NCBI GenBank assembly: GCA_033816765.1
Contig: CM066295.1
Location: 868,001-932,000 of the forward strand
Direction: 5' to 3'
DNA length: 64,000 nucleotides
Source of the DNA: Nothopassalora personata
Lineage: Eukaryota; Ascomycota; Dothideomycetes; Mycosphaerellales; Mycosphaerellaceae
Each line of letters opens with the position of its first letter. Position 1 is the first letter of the stretch. Below are positions 54,541 to 64,000 of the stretch, piece after piece. The notes below the pieces were generated by a model. It was given only the letters and a program-made list of their open reading frames with translations. It was not told where the DNA came from and did no database searches. Both the position numbers and the translations under genes were made by a program.

Positions 54541-56345
54541 TGCACGCATGGTCATTTACAGTGTCCATATTGTCGTTCTGTACATTTGCCTTCCACAGGT
54601 CCTACGATCTCGCGCCGTTCTCCACCAAAAACCAGGTGGCGATGAGCGGCAATGCTGTACGATTACTTTGCGAGGATTCTTTCGCTTATACTCATTAGCG
54701 TTGAGAGAACTTGTCTTGCCAGAGGATGATCTTCCGTGCCTGCAACAGAGAGCATCCCGATAGGTCTGGTATGCTGAAGATGCAAGGCCGCCGTGGTCGG
54801 CTCGCCAAGCTGCCTCATACAGCGCAGTCTCAACCAAGTGAAGCAGACCAAGGGCGAAGATGGCACTAAGCGACTGGGCCAGGAAGAGACTCGTCCAGTG
54901 GTGCCGCGAAACTCGAGCCAGACCTGCTTAAAACTCTTGAGCCTGCTGAGCCTGAGACTTTGACTTTGCTCGCTACTTGAGACCAAGTCAACAGCGGGAA
55001 ATTATCCTCGACGCTTCGCAGTGATAGATGATATGGGCATCGATCAATTTCCTCTTCGTCCGTCTCTTTTCCTCACTGCTACCCGCTGTGGTGTCCAAGA
55101 CCTGGAGACCATGTCGCAGAATCTCCATGCAGTTTCTCATCACTTGTCCCGGACTCTCGGGAATACGGTTCTCCGCTGACCGATACTCACAGTCGGCTGT
55201 GGCCTAAGGATTCGCGGCGATATCATCTCCTCGTCAACGGCAAGGTGGTGTCCTAGCTCTTCGCCGTGCTCTTACCGTCCGTGCCATGTCGCCTGCGCCT
55301 CTCTGAGCAGTTCATATCCTCGGTCTGAGGGCTCTCATGAGTTCTTGCGTGTTGCTGGTCGTTGTGCGGTGTATACGCCATGATGTTTGTCGGTGTCGCA
55401 AAGGGCGGCATGGTGGTGGTGGAAGAGGGAGGATGAGGTGTCGCTGAAGGATTCCCGCTTTCCCTCTTCCGACGCCTGTCGCTCTTGGCTCTTCTGGCTG
55501 GCGACCGCTCCTCCTTCCTCACGTTCCACTGCTCTTTCTCTCGCCCACTAGATCTCCGGCAAGCGCTTGTCTCAGTGTTGTTGCGATGCTCTCGCTGTCG
55601 TATTTCCCTGTGCGACGTGGCGCCCTCATCGATCAAGTCTTCCTCTGCCAAGCATCCGTCGCAATCTCTTGGCCAGACATCCAACTTGACACGGCCTTGT
55701 TGGACGGCGGCCTGATGGAGAAAGAGAGGATGTAAGGGAGCGTGCGGAGAAGATGGGCGCATTGAGAATTGAGATGGGTGAATTGGTGCGTGATGGCAGC
55801 AATATCGCCACTCATCGGATGCCCGATGTCATGAGCTCGATTCAACCGTTCGCAGCACTCTACCAGCAGCTCCCCTCCCCGTTGACTCAATGTCGGGCCC
55901 AACCGATATTAGGAAGCGTTGTCGTAAGCCGTAAACATATACCGGTATGGCTCTTGCAAAGGAGCCTAGTCACGAAGGAACGATTGTTGATGAGAGCCTC
56001 GGTCGCGGAAAACCGAGCACGCTCCGCGCGACTTAGACCGAGGCTCGATAGAACGCCAAGAGCAAGTGAACTCGGAATCATGCATATCGGTACCCCTAGG
56101 TAGCTGGGCTGCTACAGACGGAAGCAGCTTGTGCATGCCACGGGAGGGCCCAGATCATATCCCCCGATTGCTCACAATCCGCAAATACTCTATACCAACT
56201 GATGACGTATCCTAGCACGGCATGGATATATACACTGACAATGCACCCCGGCTTTTGGTCTCTGTCACAACGGTGGCTCGGCGGCAGCCGTGGTGTAATC
56301 GTCTTGTACTGACTGACGCCGTAGTTGAGAAGAGACACAACTTCG
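54541..56345. other. No confident gene
   Basis: 1.8 kb in which no frame carries recognisable motifs. The minus frame 55253-55762 is Arg/Ser/Thr-rich, with a histidine- and proline-rich patch, and looks like low-complexity shadow. An inverted ATCGGTAT/GCTCGGTTT-rich spot near 55980-56045 may fold (GAGCCTCGGTC with GACCGAGGCTC) but has no assigned role. Confidence 0.35.
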
Positions 56346-58030
56346 ATGGCACTGCAGAAAATACAAGAACGCATGAGGCACCTCCGACTGTGTCCAAGGC
56401 CGGCGCTACGTTCAGAAATATCGCTCGCTGCCCAAGTCATGCCTCAGGCGTGCAGCTGTTCATTCACCTCAACGAGGTTGTCAACTCCAATGGTTGCATT
56501 TCCGATTGTCCAGATCAGGGTCCTGAGGGCATTTCTAGGTAAATACGTCTGCAACATTCAAAACGCGCTGGACCGTCTGAAGAGGCTGTTCTTTCTGGCA
56601 GAGGAGAATCAGAATTACGGCAATCAAGCCTTGTCAGACGCGTACTGGGGGCTGCTGCCGCTCATGTACCTGAGCATCACAGGTCGTGCTGCTTGTCGCT
56701 TTCTCGTCGGCGCAGAGCTCGATAAGCTACTGCAGCCGTTGCGCAACCTACAGGACGACCCACAGATACCGGCGGATCTCAAAGCTGACGCCAACAAGGC
56801 GGTGGCGCGTCAGCAAGTTCCTCCCAGTCACGTTCACCGATGCCGAGAAGCTCGCCTTCACCCCTCACGACCATGGACAGAACGACTCTGGCAACGCTAA
56901 AGATCTCTTGCGCAAGCTTCTGCGACTCCTCGTCGTCCCCGAGTCCGTGGGCATGACAGACGAGATCATGACGCTGGAGGGCGTTGACAAGCTGATCACG
57001 ACCCAAGTCTCAATATGCTACAAGGTCATCTGCGTCTCGCTGGCTACCACCATCTGTCCACGGGAAAGCTTACCAATTAAGGAGTCCTACGTGCTAGGGA
57101 AGGTCGTGCAACATCAGAAGGCACAGTGGCGACTAGACGGAGTTCTCGGAGCAAAGCTCCCCATCATGGGGGAGACTGATGCTCCGTACCTCGTCGAGCT
57201 ACCATTTGTTGACAGAGACTCTATCCTCGACGAGCAAATTAGCGGTATCGAGTCCGGAGACTTCCAGTTCTCTGGCGCGTACGCTGCGAAGATCTTCCTC
57301 AACAAGCCTCGGATCCAGGTCGAGCTGGACCAGGGCGTTGATGATGATCTCTGCTACATCAGCGAGAACAGGCCGTACGCCGTTGGTCGACTCATCGAAG
57401 CGATCATGAGTAAGTGCATGGTGGCCACGAACAGCGACGACTACTCCACCCGAGAGGCACAGGACGACAGGACGAAGGAAGAGATGATCGTGCGCTTCGA
57501 GGATGTCCTTCGCCGTCGCGGTACTCCTGCCTCCAACAGGCAGTTCATTGCGGCCAAAGCGGAAGTCGCGGTCGATCACCTCATCAAGCTGCACACAGTG
57601 GGACTACACCTCCACTGGGCTCACTTGCCAGCTGGAGCAAGACAAGACATTTCACTCACAGCGACTGAACGCTTCCAGGCTGTACTAGACCTCTGTACTG
57701 ACATCAAGGCTATCCCGATAGACTGGATCTCAGAAGCTGGTGCGGATGTGGTCGCGCCCGCTGTACTTGCCCCACGGAGGTACTACACTACCAAGCTGTC
57801 CGGAGCTCGTAGCAACAAGAAGAAAAGGCAGACCGTCAAGCAGGCCAAGGCAGCTGCACAGAAGCTGGCAAATTGGGAGGAGAAGGAGCAGGAGAAGTTG
57901 GACGAAGATGAACAGATGGCGGAAATTCAGCAGGAGGAATAGGACAAAGAGTTGGATAATGAGCAGCAGGACGAAATGGATGAAGATGCAGAGATCGAGG
58001 GGAAGGAATAGGAGGCTCTTCATGAATAGC
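56346..58030 (+). pseudogene. Unrecognised coiled-coil protein gene, one frameshift and CAG-to-TAG stops
   Basis: From ATG 56346 one frame reads to about 56810 (KYVCNIQNALDRLKRLFFLA, SDAYWGLLPLMYLSITGRAA, LKADANKAVA). The next frame continues without loss of sense to 57942 (SKFLPVTFTDAEKLAFTPHD, LLRKLLRLLVVPESVGMTDE, DAPYLVELPFVDRDSILDEQ). A one-base shift near 56808-56815 is required. The end is a lysine/glutamate coiled coil (KKKRQTVKQAKAAAQKLANW). The TAG at 57940-57942 is followed in frame by more acidic coiled coil to a second TAG at about 58008. At both, CAG would restore glutamine, which is the RIP change. About 530 residues originally. The family is not recognised; the gene may have been recently active. 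Confidence 0.6.
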
Positions 58031-58718
58031 TATAGTACCGGGCAAGCAGGCTCCTATACACAGCTTGCTGAAGATCGCTCGATTCCGCAGCTGCTCGACT
58101 CCGAGATCTTTGTTCCTGGAGGACGACAGAATCATGCCAAGTGTTTGGGAGCGTCCTCGAGAGGCGGCGGAATACTGTGTTGGAAATTTTGCCCCAGTTT
58201 GCGGACGCCTCTGGGCCCTAAGTCCGAATAAGCATGGCTCTTTCGCATGTGATACACAAGTAGCATAAGCCTCGACTCCAGCATTAACCACTCTGCCATC
58301 AAACCTCGCAGCAAGAGAAGGACATGGCGAGTCAGACCTCGACAATTACCATCACGCCGTTCACCGGTGTCTACCGCGGACTGTAGTATGCAAGGCATGA
58401 AGTCAGGCATGAAAGCTCGCTTTCACTCACTCGAGAACGTGCATTTGGCCCGTTCCGGACTAGTCCATACCCGATCAGACGGCACCAATGGCATTGCTGC
58501 CTAAAGTCTCGACTAACGTAATTTGGTTATTTCTACGCTGATGGCATCCGCTCCTTCTGCTTCTTCTATTTCTTACCATCCTTTACTTTGGATTGTCCAG
58601 CGGCGGAGGTCAGAAGGGAGCATCTTCACCAACAACGTCGACGTACCGCTACTCCCACGGAGCGCATCACTAGCAACACTCATCTTCTTCTCCGATCGAT
58701 TTTCTCACGACTCGTAAT
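58031..58718. other. Spacer between two pseudogenes
   Basis: 688 bp without a sensible frame. The start of the next pseudogene (ATG 58719) lies just to its right. Confidence 0.4.
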
Positions 58719-61013
58719 GGAGTCGCAAGATCATACCCACTTCGCATGCTTCACCACACCCTTGGTCCAGAAGAATACCAAGAATCTGCCGCCCAGACTG
58801 ACGGACCACGTCAGTGCGCAGGGCTACGATAGCCAGCTCTACGGAAAGCTGGTTCGATACCCGGGCAATGACACACCTACTGCAACGGCATGGTGCGCTC
58901 TTATCAAGGCGCGAGTACGGGCGCCTCACGCATCGGCGCTGCTGGCGTCGGCATCGGAACAGCCAAAGATGATGACGAGGGCGTCGCCGCTAAGCTGCCT
59001 ACTACAGCCTTGAACAACATCAGCTGCACTGGAAAGCCAGTTCCCACACCGTTACGACTGTCGCCAGATCACCAGAGCACAAAATGGATCTCCAATCATG
59101 ATCTCGCCTTGGTCCAGTCATGCAAGGGCCTACTGTCGAGGTCCAGGTACAGGACGCTGCGGGTGGTGTGGTCTTACAGTCTGTTGAGGTTCTGAACTTT
59201 TGGAACTCACTGCCTACCATCGCTCGTCCTACTTTCGACTCGATGCTAAGGGACCGCATTGAGCACGGCATGTTTCACTGCAACATTGCATCGAAGGTGC
59301 AGCTAATGCGCAAGTATCACCACGCCATGGAGGACACAGATGGTGAGAGTGACAGCGCTCTGCATCATCAGCACAGTCTAACCGTCCATGTCATCTACTT
59401 TGCCACGGGCGGACGCACAGTCTGGCGCTACCTCTCGAGATCGAAGCGCGGGTGGATTATGAGCCAAGTACAGGAGATGATTCAAGTCCCAGACGTGCAA
59501 AATGAGGTCGGACGGATTCTCACCGGCGGCCTTCGAGTCTTGGAAAACCTGGTCCCTGCGATCTACGACGAGCAAGCGTGGCTGAAGTTGGCCAAGCGAG
59601 ATGCAGCTGACTCTGTCAACGGCGACGAGCTCAGGTCGCGACTCTTACAGCTGCTACTGAACCCTACACTCATCGGAACGGACAAGATGGAGAGTGCAGT
59701 AGAAGAAGTGGAAGCACTGCACTACTCTTGTCGAATGCTTCTGTTTACTGGAAGCTCGTGTGCTGCTCCTTGGCCAAGACAATTCGCCTACACCGCTCAT
59801 TCTATCTACAGCCGGACTTGATCATCACAGGTCTAAATACAGAGATGCAAGAGCAATGACGACGCCTCGATGTGGTTGTGGGGATCGTGCCACGGACTCA
59901 GGCACCGGCCGCTGCTGTTCTCCCACAAGCTCCTCATGCTGGCCCCAACATAAAGGACGAGTACCACAGCGACAAAATCTACTGCGAGAGTACGACAGCC
60001 GCAGAGGAGCACTTGAACAGAACTAGGCGTCCTTCCGGAATTCCAAACGACGACATCCAGAAGATCCGCGATAATCAGGCATTCTGCATTCAGCAGATTA
60101 CTAAGGCGTGCTTCGCCTTCGAGAAGCCTCCTCAGGTACTCGCCACTCTGTGGAGGAGCAAGAGCCGAGCCCAGAAGGGCTAGTCATTAAAGCTGAACAG
60201 GATCCGCGAGAACGGAGACGATCCGTTCAGAGTCGTCAGCGCACGAGCTTGTATGGTTGTCAAATACCTGATCAGGTACCACAAGGAAGGTGACAGCTTG
60301 TTTGAGTTACCTCTTCAAATTGAAGGGAATCCGCGAGGACGAGACGATGGTAGCGACACGTCGACTCGAGGTCATCCTCGATGGACTGGTCACGGAGAAG
60401 CTTCTCTGCATTGATCTTCTCAGTGGCCAAGGACCCGACGAAGCCATCATATGATACTGGTCAGCCAGCCGCTCGGACTCCTCGCTTACAAAGCTGAATG
60501 CCGGAAGAACAACGATCGAAAAGCAGATAAACTGGATGCAGTCCTCAAGCCTCTGCGGGAACGAATCGACTGCATTCGACCGCCTCATCGTCTCCACCTC
60601 CCGTCGCTCGGCCCCAGAGCGGCAGTGTTGAAGAGAGCGCGGGGTCCGATCAGGCCGCGGATGAGGACGAGGAGGCAGAGCGCGCCGAGGAAGTGGTTGA
60701 AAGTGGTCCATCAGCTCAAGCCGTGACTCAAGGCACTCCTTTGCACGAAGCTGCATCTCTCGAACAACAAGCCATCCCATCGGTCTTACGAACAACAGTT
60801 CGCACGGCGAATCAGATCGATGAGATGTCGGCCAGCCGTGCTACGTGCCTCGATCTGACTTGCAGCAAGCTCGACCGAATCGCAGTGCTGCGCTCCCACA
60901 GCACTCACCAGCGCAACCTATCTTCGATACAAGCTAGCGGCGCTCCATTGATGACGACGACGGTGGCGCGTTCACTGGAATGCAGTCAAGACACCGCGGC
61001 GTTGTGGCATTGA
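58719..61013 (+). pseudogene. Second long pseudogene, several frameshifts, unrecognised family
   Basis: Sense text continues across frames. The first frame runs from ATG 58719 (MESQDHTHFACFTTPLVQKN, SAQGYDSQLYGKLVRYPGND). A second runs from about 58890 (YQGASTGASRIGAAGVGIGT). A third covers 59120-59760 (LNFWNSLPTIARPTFDSMLR, VHVIYFATGGRTVWRYLSRS, NEVGRILTGGLRVLENLVPA). More follows at 59930-60420 (EHLNRTRRPSGIPNDDIQKI, then after a TAG at 60181-60183 SLKLNRIRENGDDPFRVVSA, and TRRLEVILDGLVTEKLLCID), with an acidic tail (ADEDEEAERAEEVVESG, about 60655). The TAG would be CAG before RIP. It may be one or two former genes. It lies in tandem with the previous pseudogene and shows the same kind of decay. 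Confidence 0.52.
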
Positions 61014-61074
61014 AGGCGCACGTTCACGTTTTCTACCCATATGGCGTTTTCTGGGTTCTCACTTGAGCACTAAG

Positions 61075-61345
61075 TGATCTCCCGAGGATCTTAGAAGGAG
61101 GAAGATTTCTCACTGCATCTATAGAAACTCGTTTGCTTTGCATGATGAGCCATAAAGCTCCACGGACCGCAGCGTCGTGGATTTCGAAGGCTGATGAGCT
61201 ACACTTGCTACCAAGCTGGCGGTTTTCGTCGTTTTCACCATAGCATTGAGAAATCATCCGTGGATCATGAGGAGGAGGATTTCTTAATGAATATACCCAT
61301 AGCTCTCTGCCTGGCATACTGAGCCATAGGGCTCCGCGAAATGCA
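61075..61345. repeat. Diverged tandem duplication, period about 178 bp
   Basis: 61075-61165 and about 61250-61340 share an order of blocks: a GAGGATCTTAGAAGGAGGA / GGATCATGAGGAGGAGGA start, a middle with TTTCTC/TTTCTTA, CATGATGAGCCATAAAGCTCC / CATACTGAGCCATAGGGCTCC, and a CGCG-type end. On the minus strand the copies read GALWLIMQSKRVSIDAVRNL and GALWLSMPGRELWVYSLRNP. No known function. Confidence 0.55.
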
Positions 61346-61501
61346 TGCGTGTACCTTAGTTGATTTCGTCCTGTGCTCCAAAAGTCATGAGAGTCTATGC
61401 CCCAACGCCACGCTAATGCCATGCCAGAGGTCATGCCACAAGATGGTTAAACCGCCTTCAGGAATCCGAATAACCTTTACATCAGTGTCAGCAGGCTTTC
61501 A

Positions 61502-62264
61502 TCACCGCTTCCAGTCGTCCATGTGCCACGACTCCACCCCATCTCCCACGACCATCTGATGCACGCCGAAGTCAATGTACTCGTACATCGTCCTGGCCGC
61601 CATCCGTGCTTGTTTATGCCACGGGCCACCTCCACCTGCTACGGCGTCCTCGTGATTTCGCCACAAGCCTGTGTTGCACATTAGCTGTATTCCTAGCATG
61701 AGGGGAGAAGGATCACCTACAGGTGGCCAGATTCCGCCTCTCCTCGTCTGTGCTGCCGAACCAGTACTTTAGCAGACCTCCACTGGCACAAGCTTCCTGA
61801 TGGCTCATCTGATCGAGCAGACCTAGCTTCTCGCGGTCGATTCCTGCTTGCAGTTTTGACCTGAAGATCACGACGTAAAACTGCCGCTCCTTCCATTGGT
61901 AGCCAGTCTTCTTGCAGAGGGAACGCAGCAAAGCGAATACTTCTGACCAGTTGAAGGATGCCAGATATGGAGCGGTGGCGTAATCTGGTCTAGTGGGCTT
62001 GAGTGCTGTGAGTGCGAAGGCGAAGAGCCTGTATGGTGTGTCGAGATCTGCCAGGCGGAGCTGGTTCTCGAAGTCGGGATACGGCGAGCTAATAAGGTGT
62101 GTTGCATCGAGATTGATAGGTGATGCTGCGTCGAGGTTGCTGGTGTCTGTGGTGATATATTCCAGGGCCGGTTCAGTGGTGGCGCTGGCGTCGATGCTCG
62201 CTATCGCACAGTGGTCTTTGCCAACGGGGATGTTGGGAGGTAGCTGTGTCGCTACTGCAGCCAT
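61502..62264 (-). CDS. UPF0643 family protein, two exons
   Basis: Exon 1 is 61721-62264, the intron 61669-61720 (52 nt, donor GTAGGT, acceptor ACACAG), exon 2 61502-61668; the product is 236 residues. The splice restores NLATCLWRNHEDA. The middle carries the signature that I associate with fungal UPF0643 proteins: TPYRLFAFALTALKPTRPDY, ATAPYLASFNWSEVFALLRS, FYVVIFRSKL, and GGLLKYWFG before the splice. The end is YIDFGVHQMVVGDG. The function of the family is not known to me. No signal peptide or membrane span. The ATG at 62264 is the first in frame. Confidence 0.85.
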
Positions 62265-63124
62265 CTTGGATTCGGCCGACTCACTGAGGATCTGAATTCT
62301 TTGTTGGTCAGGGTTTCGACTGGTGGGATGTTTCGCTACCGCAAGGTGTGGCGATACGAAGGTCGAGGTAGTTCCATTGTCGTTTTTGTGTGATGCAGGC
62401 CGAATCTGAATGGTTACTAAGAATATCGGTGTGTTGTGATCCGAACGCGATTGCTCGTGCTTGACTGTTTGGCCTCATTCGCAAGAGGTGAAGTTGATTG
62501 CGCCATTTCCGTGCGACGTCCCGAAATTTGACGTGCTCACACCAGCCGGTCAGGGTTGGCAAGAGCCATGAAGAGAAAGTGCATTACAGCAGTATTGCTG
62601 CGCAGGAATGCTGGACGCGACTCGGATGGGATGGGTGGGCGACGAGCCGGTGGTGTCGTTCGTCGGGGAAAGGTCGTTCTACCACACCACTCGAAGCCAA
62701 TTCACCGCTCGTGCGCCAGAAATGCTACGTTATGCTGATGAGATGGCGGCGTCAACAGACCGACAGGCTAGAATGGAGACCACCTTGTGGTTGTTGATGG
62801 GCATGCAGGTGCCGATGCGGGATCCCCATGGGGTGCATGTCTGCCAGCCGGGGTTGGGAATGGTCAGCAGCACAAAGGCATTGTGTGGTCGACACGGGTC
62901 ATCGCTTTGTCATGGCTCTGAAGCATGACTATGTCGACGACAGCCAAGTCTTATTAGACATTGGTCACTGATCTGGAAGCAGTCTGCGGTCAATGTCGAG
63001 GTGCTGTTCGTTCTGGAATCCAGTGCCAAGTTCTGAGTGGATTGCTTCCTGGCGATGCCATTCGTTGGAGACCAATTTTGGAAGCTTGTCCATGCTTTGC
63101 TGTAGAGCAGGTTCGACGATATGA
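62265..63124 (+). other. Intergenic with a possible small plus-strand ORF (62608-62928)
   Basis: The ORF from ATG 62608 has 106 codons and reads like globular protein at first (MGWVGDEPVVSFVGERSFYH, APEMLRYADEMAASTDRQAR), then Gly/Pro/His-rich. It may be a small gene or an exon. The rest shows nothing. Confidence 0.35.
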
Positions 63125-63718
63125 TCACTCTTCGTCCTCGTCCATATCGTCCGGCCCATCGACATCAACAATACCACCCGCAAAGCCCAAAGCATCATCT
63201 TCATCCTCCCCTCCCACCACACCAGAGCGCCCACCACCATGAGCCATTGAACCACTCATCGTACTCCTCGCCTTCTGCGCCCTGACAATCAAAGCCCTGG
63301 CCCTCCTAATCACCTCCTCCTCCGCCTTCTTAATAGTCCCACTCACCCTCACAACCTGCACCACGCAACCCACATCCACCGGCTTCGGCAGCCTCGTGAC
63401 GAAACTCAGCGCCGCCCAGACGATGCGATAATGCGCTCTCGCTACACGCACGATAGCCGTCGAAGTAGCTGAACTGACATATTTGACTTGGAGACTTCCA
63501 GCTATGATGCCAGCGCCGTAGTCGCCGAAGAGATCTGCCACCCCGTCGCGGATCATACGTCCGAGGAGTTTGGCGTCCAGGCGGTCTGAGCTGGGCGCGC
63601 GGAATTGGACTGTGTAGGGGATGTCTTGATTTTGTGTGGCGGGAGTGGCGGGTTTGGTGTTGTCTTGGGTTGGGTAGAGGATGTTGAGAAGGAGGTAGCG
63701 GTGTTTGATGCGGACCAT
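63125..63718 (-). CDS. POP5: RNase P/MRP subunit POP5
   Basis: Protein subunit shared by RNase P (tRNA 5' processing) and RNase MRP (rRNA processing), acting in the nucleus and nucleolus. It is intronless and 197 residues long. The start MVRIKHRYLLLNILYP is the family hallmark, followed by FGDYGAGIIAGSLQVKYVSS and TAIVRVARAHYRIVWAALSF in the Pop5/Rpp14 fold. A basic stretch (AEEEVIRRARALIVRAQKAR) leads to an acidic tail (DVDGPDDMDEDEE). The length is somewhat above the yeast protein because of the tail. The ATG at 63718 is unambiguous. Confidence 0.95.
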   Translation of the reverse strand: MVRIKHRYLLLNILYPTQDNTKPATPATQNQDIPYTVQFRAPSSDRLDAKLLGRMIRDGVADLFGDYGAGIIAGSLQVKYVSSATSTAIVRVARAHYRIVWAALSFVTRLPKPVDVGCVVQVVRVSGTIKKAEEEVIRRARALIVRAQKARSTMSGSMAHGGGRSGVVGGEDEDDALGFAGGIVDVDGPDDMDEDEE

Positions 63719-64000
63719 TCTAGAAGTTTGCTGTTGCTGCTGCTGCTTTTACAGAGCGCCGATGAGGATGTATTTGGATCATACAATAAGTGTCCTCGTC
63801 AAGGTTTTCATGACGATGGTAGAAGTGATCTCGCGGGACGCCACCAAATATTGATGACAGCCCACTAAGCTTTGAAGATCCATGTTATCGATAGCGAAAA
63901 GTTCGACCTTGGATTCTCACATGATGATTGTGTTGGATCGCATTGTGCTATATAGGCAACATGTCTGACAGTCGCTTCAGTGCGCTCTCCTCAGATCCCC
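63719..64000. other. Right end, POP5 upstream region
   Basis: 282 bp without a recognisable gene. A short CAG/CTG-type repeat (TTGCTGTTGCTGCTGCTGCT) lies at 63730-63750, just upstream of POP5. Confidence 0.4.

Overview
The window looks like nuclear DNA of a filamentous ascomycete (Pezizomycotina). Supporting signs are short spliceosomal introns (about 47-57 nt, one of 157 nt) with GT...AG ends, orthologues of eukaryotic housekeeping genes (NUP49, PRMT5, PRP43, POP5, a UPF0643 protein), fungal transcription-factor zinc motifs, and a 16-kb block of retrotransposons mutated in the manner of repeat-induced point mutation (RIP). A Dothideomycete, perhaps of the Mycosphaerella group, is my guess from overall character only.

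Layout. 1-15.9 kb is gene-dense: a MATE transporter, the FG nucleoporin NUP49, the arginine methyltransferase PRMT5 head-to-head with the DEAH helicase PRP43, a small two-exon unknown, a C2H2 finger gene, a probably broken gene and a polytopic membrane protein. At 16.1-17.5 kb comes a four-copy tandem repeat, a broken lysine-rich gene and an AT-rich patch. 17.9-24.0 kb is an accessory island: a P-loop NTPase fused to an FGE-sulfatase (SUMF1-like) domain, a TRP14-like thioredoxin, an MFS carrier of the Dal5/Liz1 type, and a bacterial-type family 5 solute-binding protein without a signal peptide. A 14-15-base word from the tandem repeat recurs just right of this island.

24.4-44.3 kb is heterochromatin-like. 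It begins with an intact, apparently recent 2,477-bp LTR retrotransposon (identical 316-bp LTRs, CTCCC target duplication) that carries gag but no pol, plus an antisense cysteine-cluster ORF. This element sits inside one arm of a large inverted repeat. Beyond lie two RIP-ruined Ty3/gypsy chromodomain elements and other decayed repeats; their cysteine codons have become tyrosine and their glutamine codons stops.

44.3-64 kb returns to genes, several lineage-restricted or dying: an AT-hook/Zn2Cys6 protein, an acidic unknown protein, a protein with repeated CxxC units, a P450 relic, an unrecognised two-exon gene, and two long pseudogenes with frameshifts and CAG-to-TAG stops. The right end has intact housekeeping genes (UPF0643, POP5).

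The most promising items are the NTPase-FGE protein (architecture like STAND/NACHT sensor proteins, with a one-base frameshift in the FGE core), the solute-binding protein/MFS divergent pair, and the gag-only retroelement with signs of self-priming and an antisense gene. All homology calls were made by eye, without database search.
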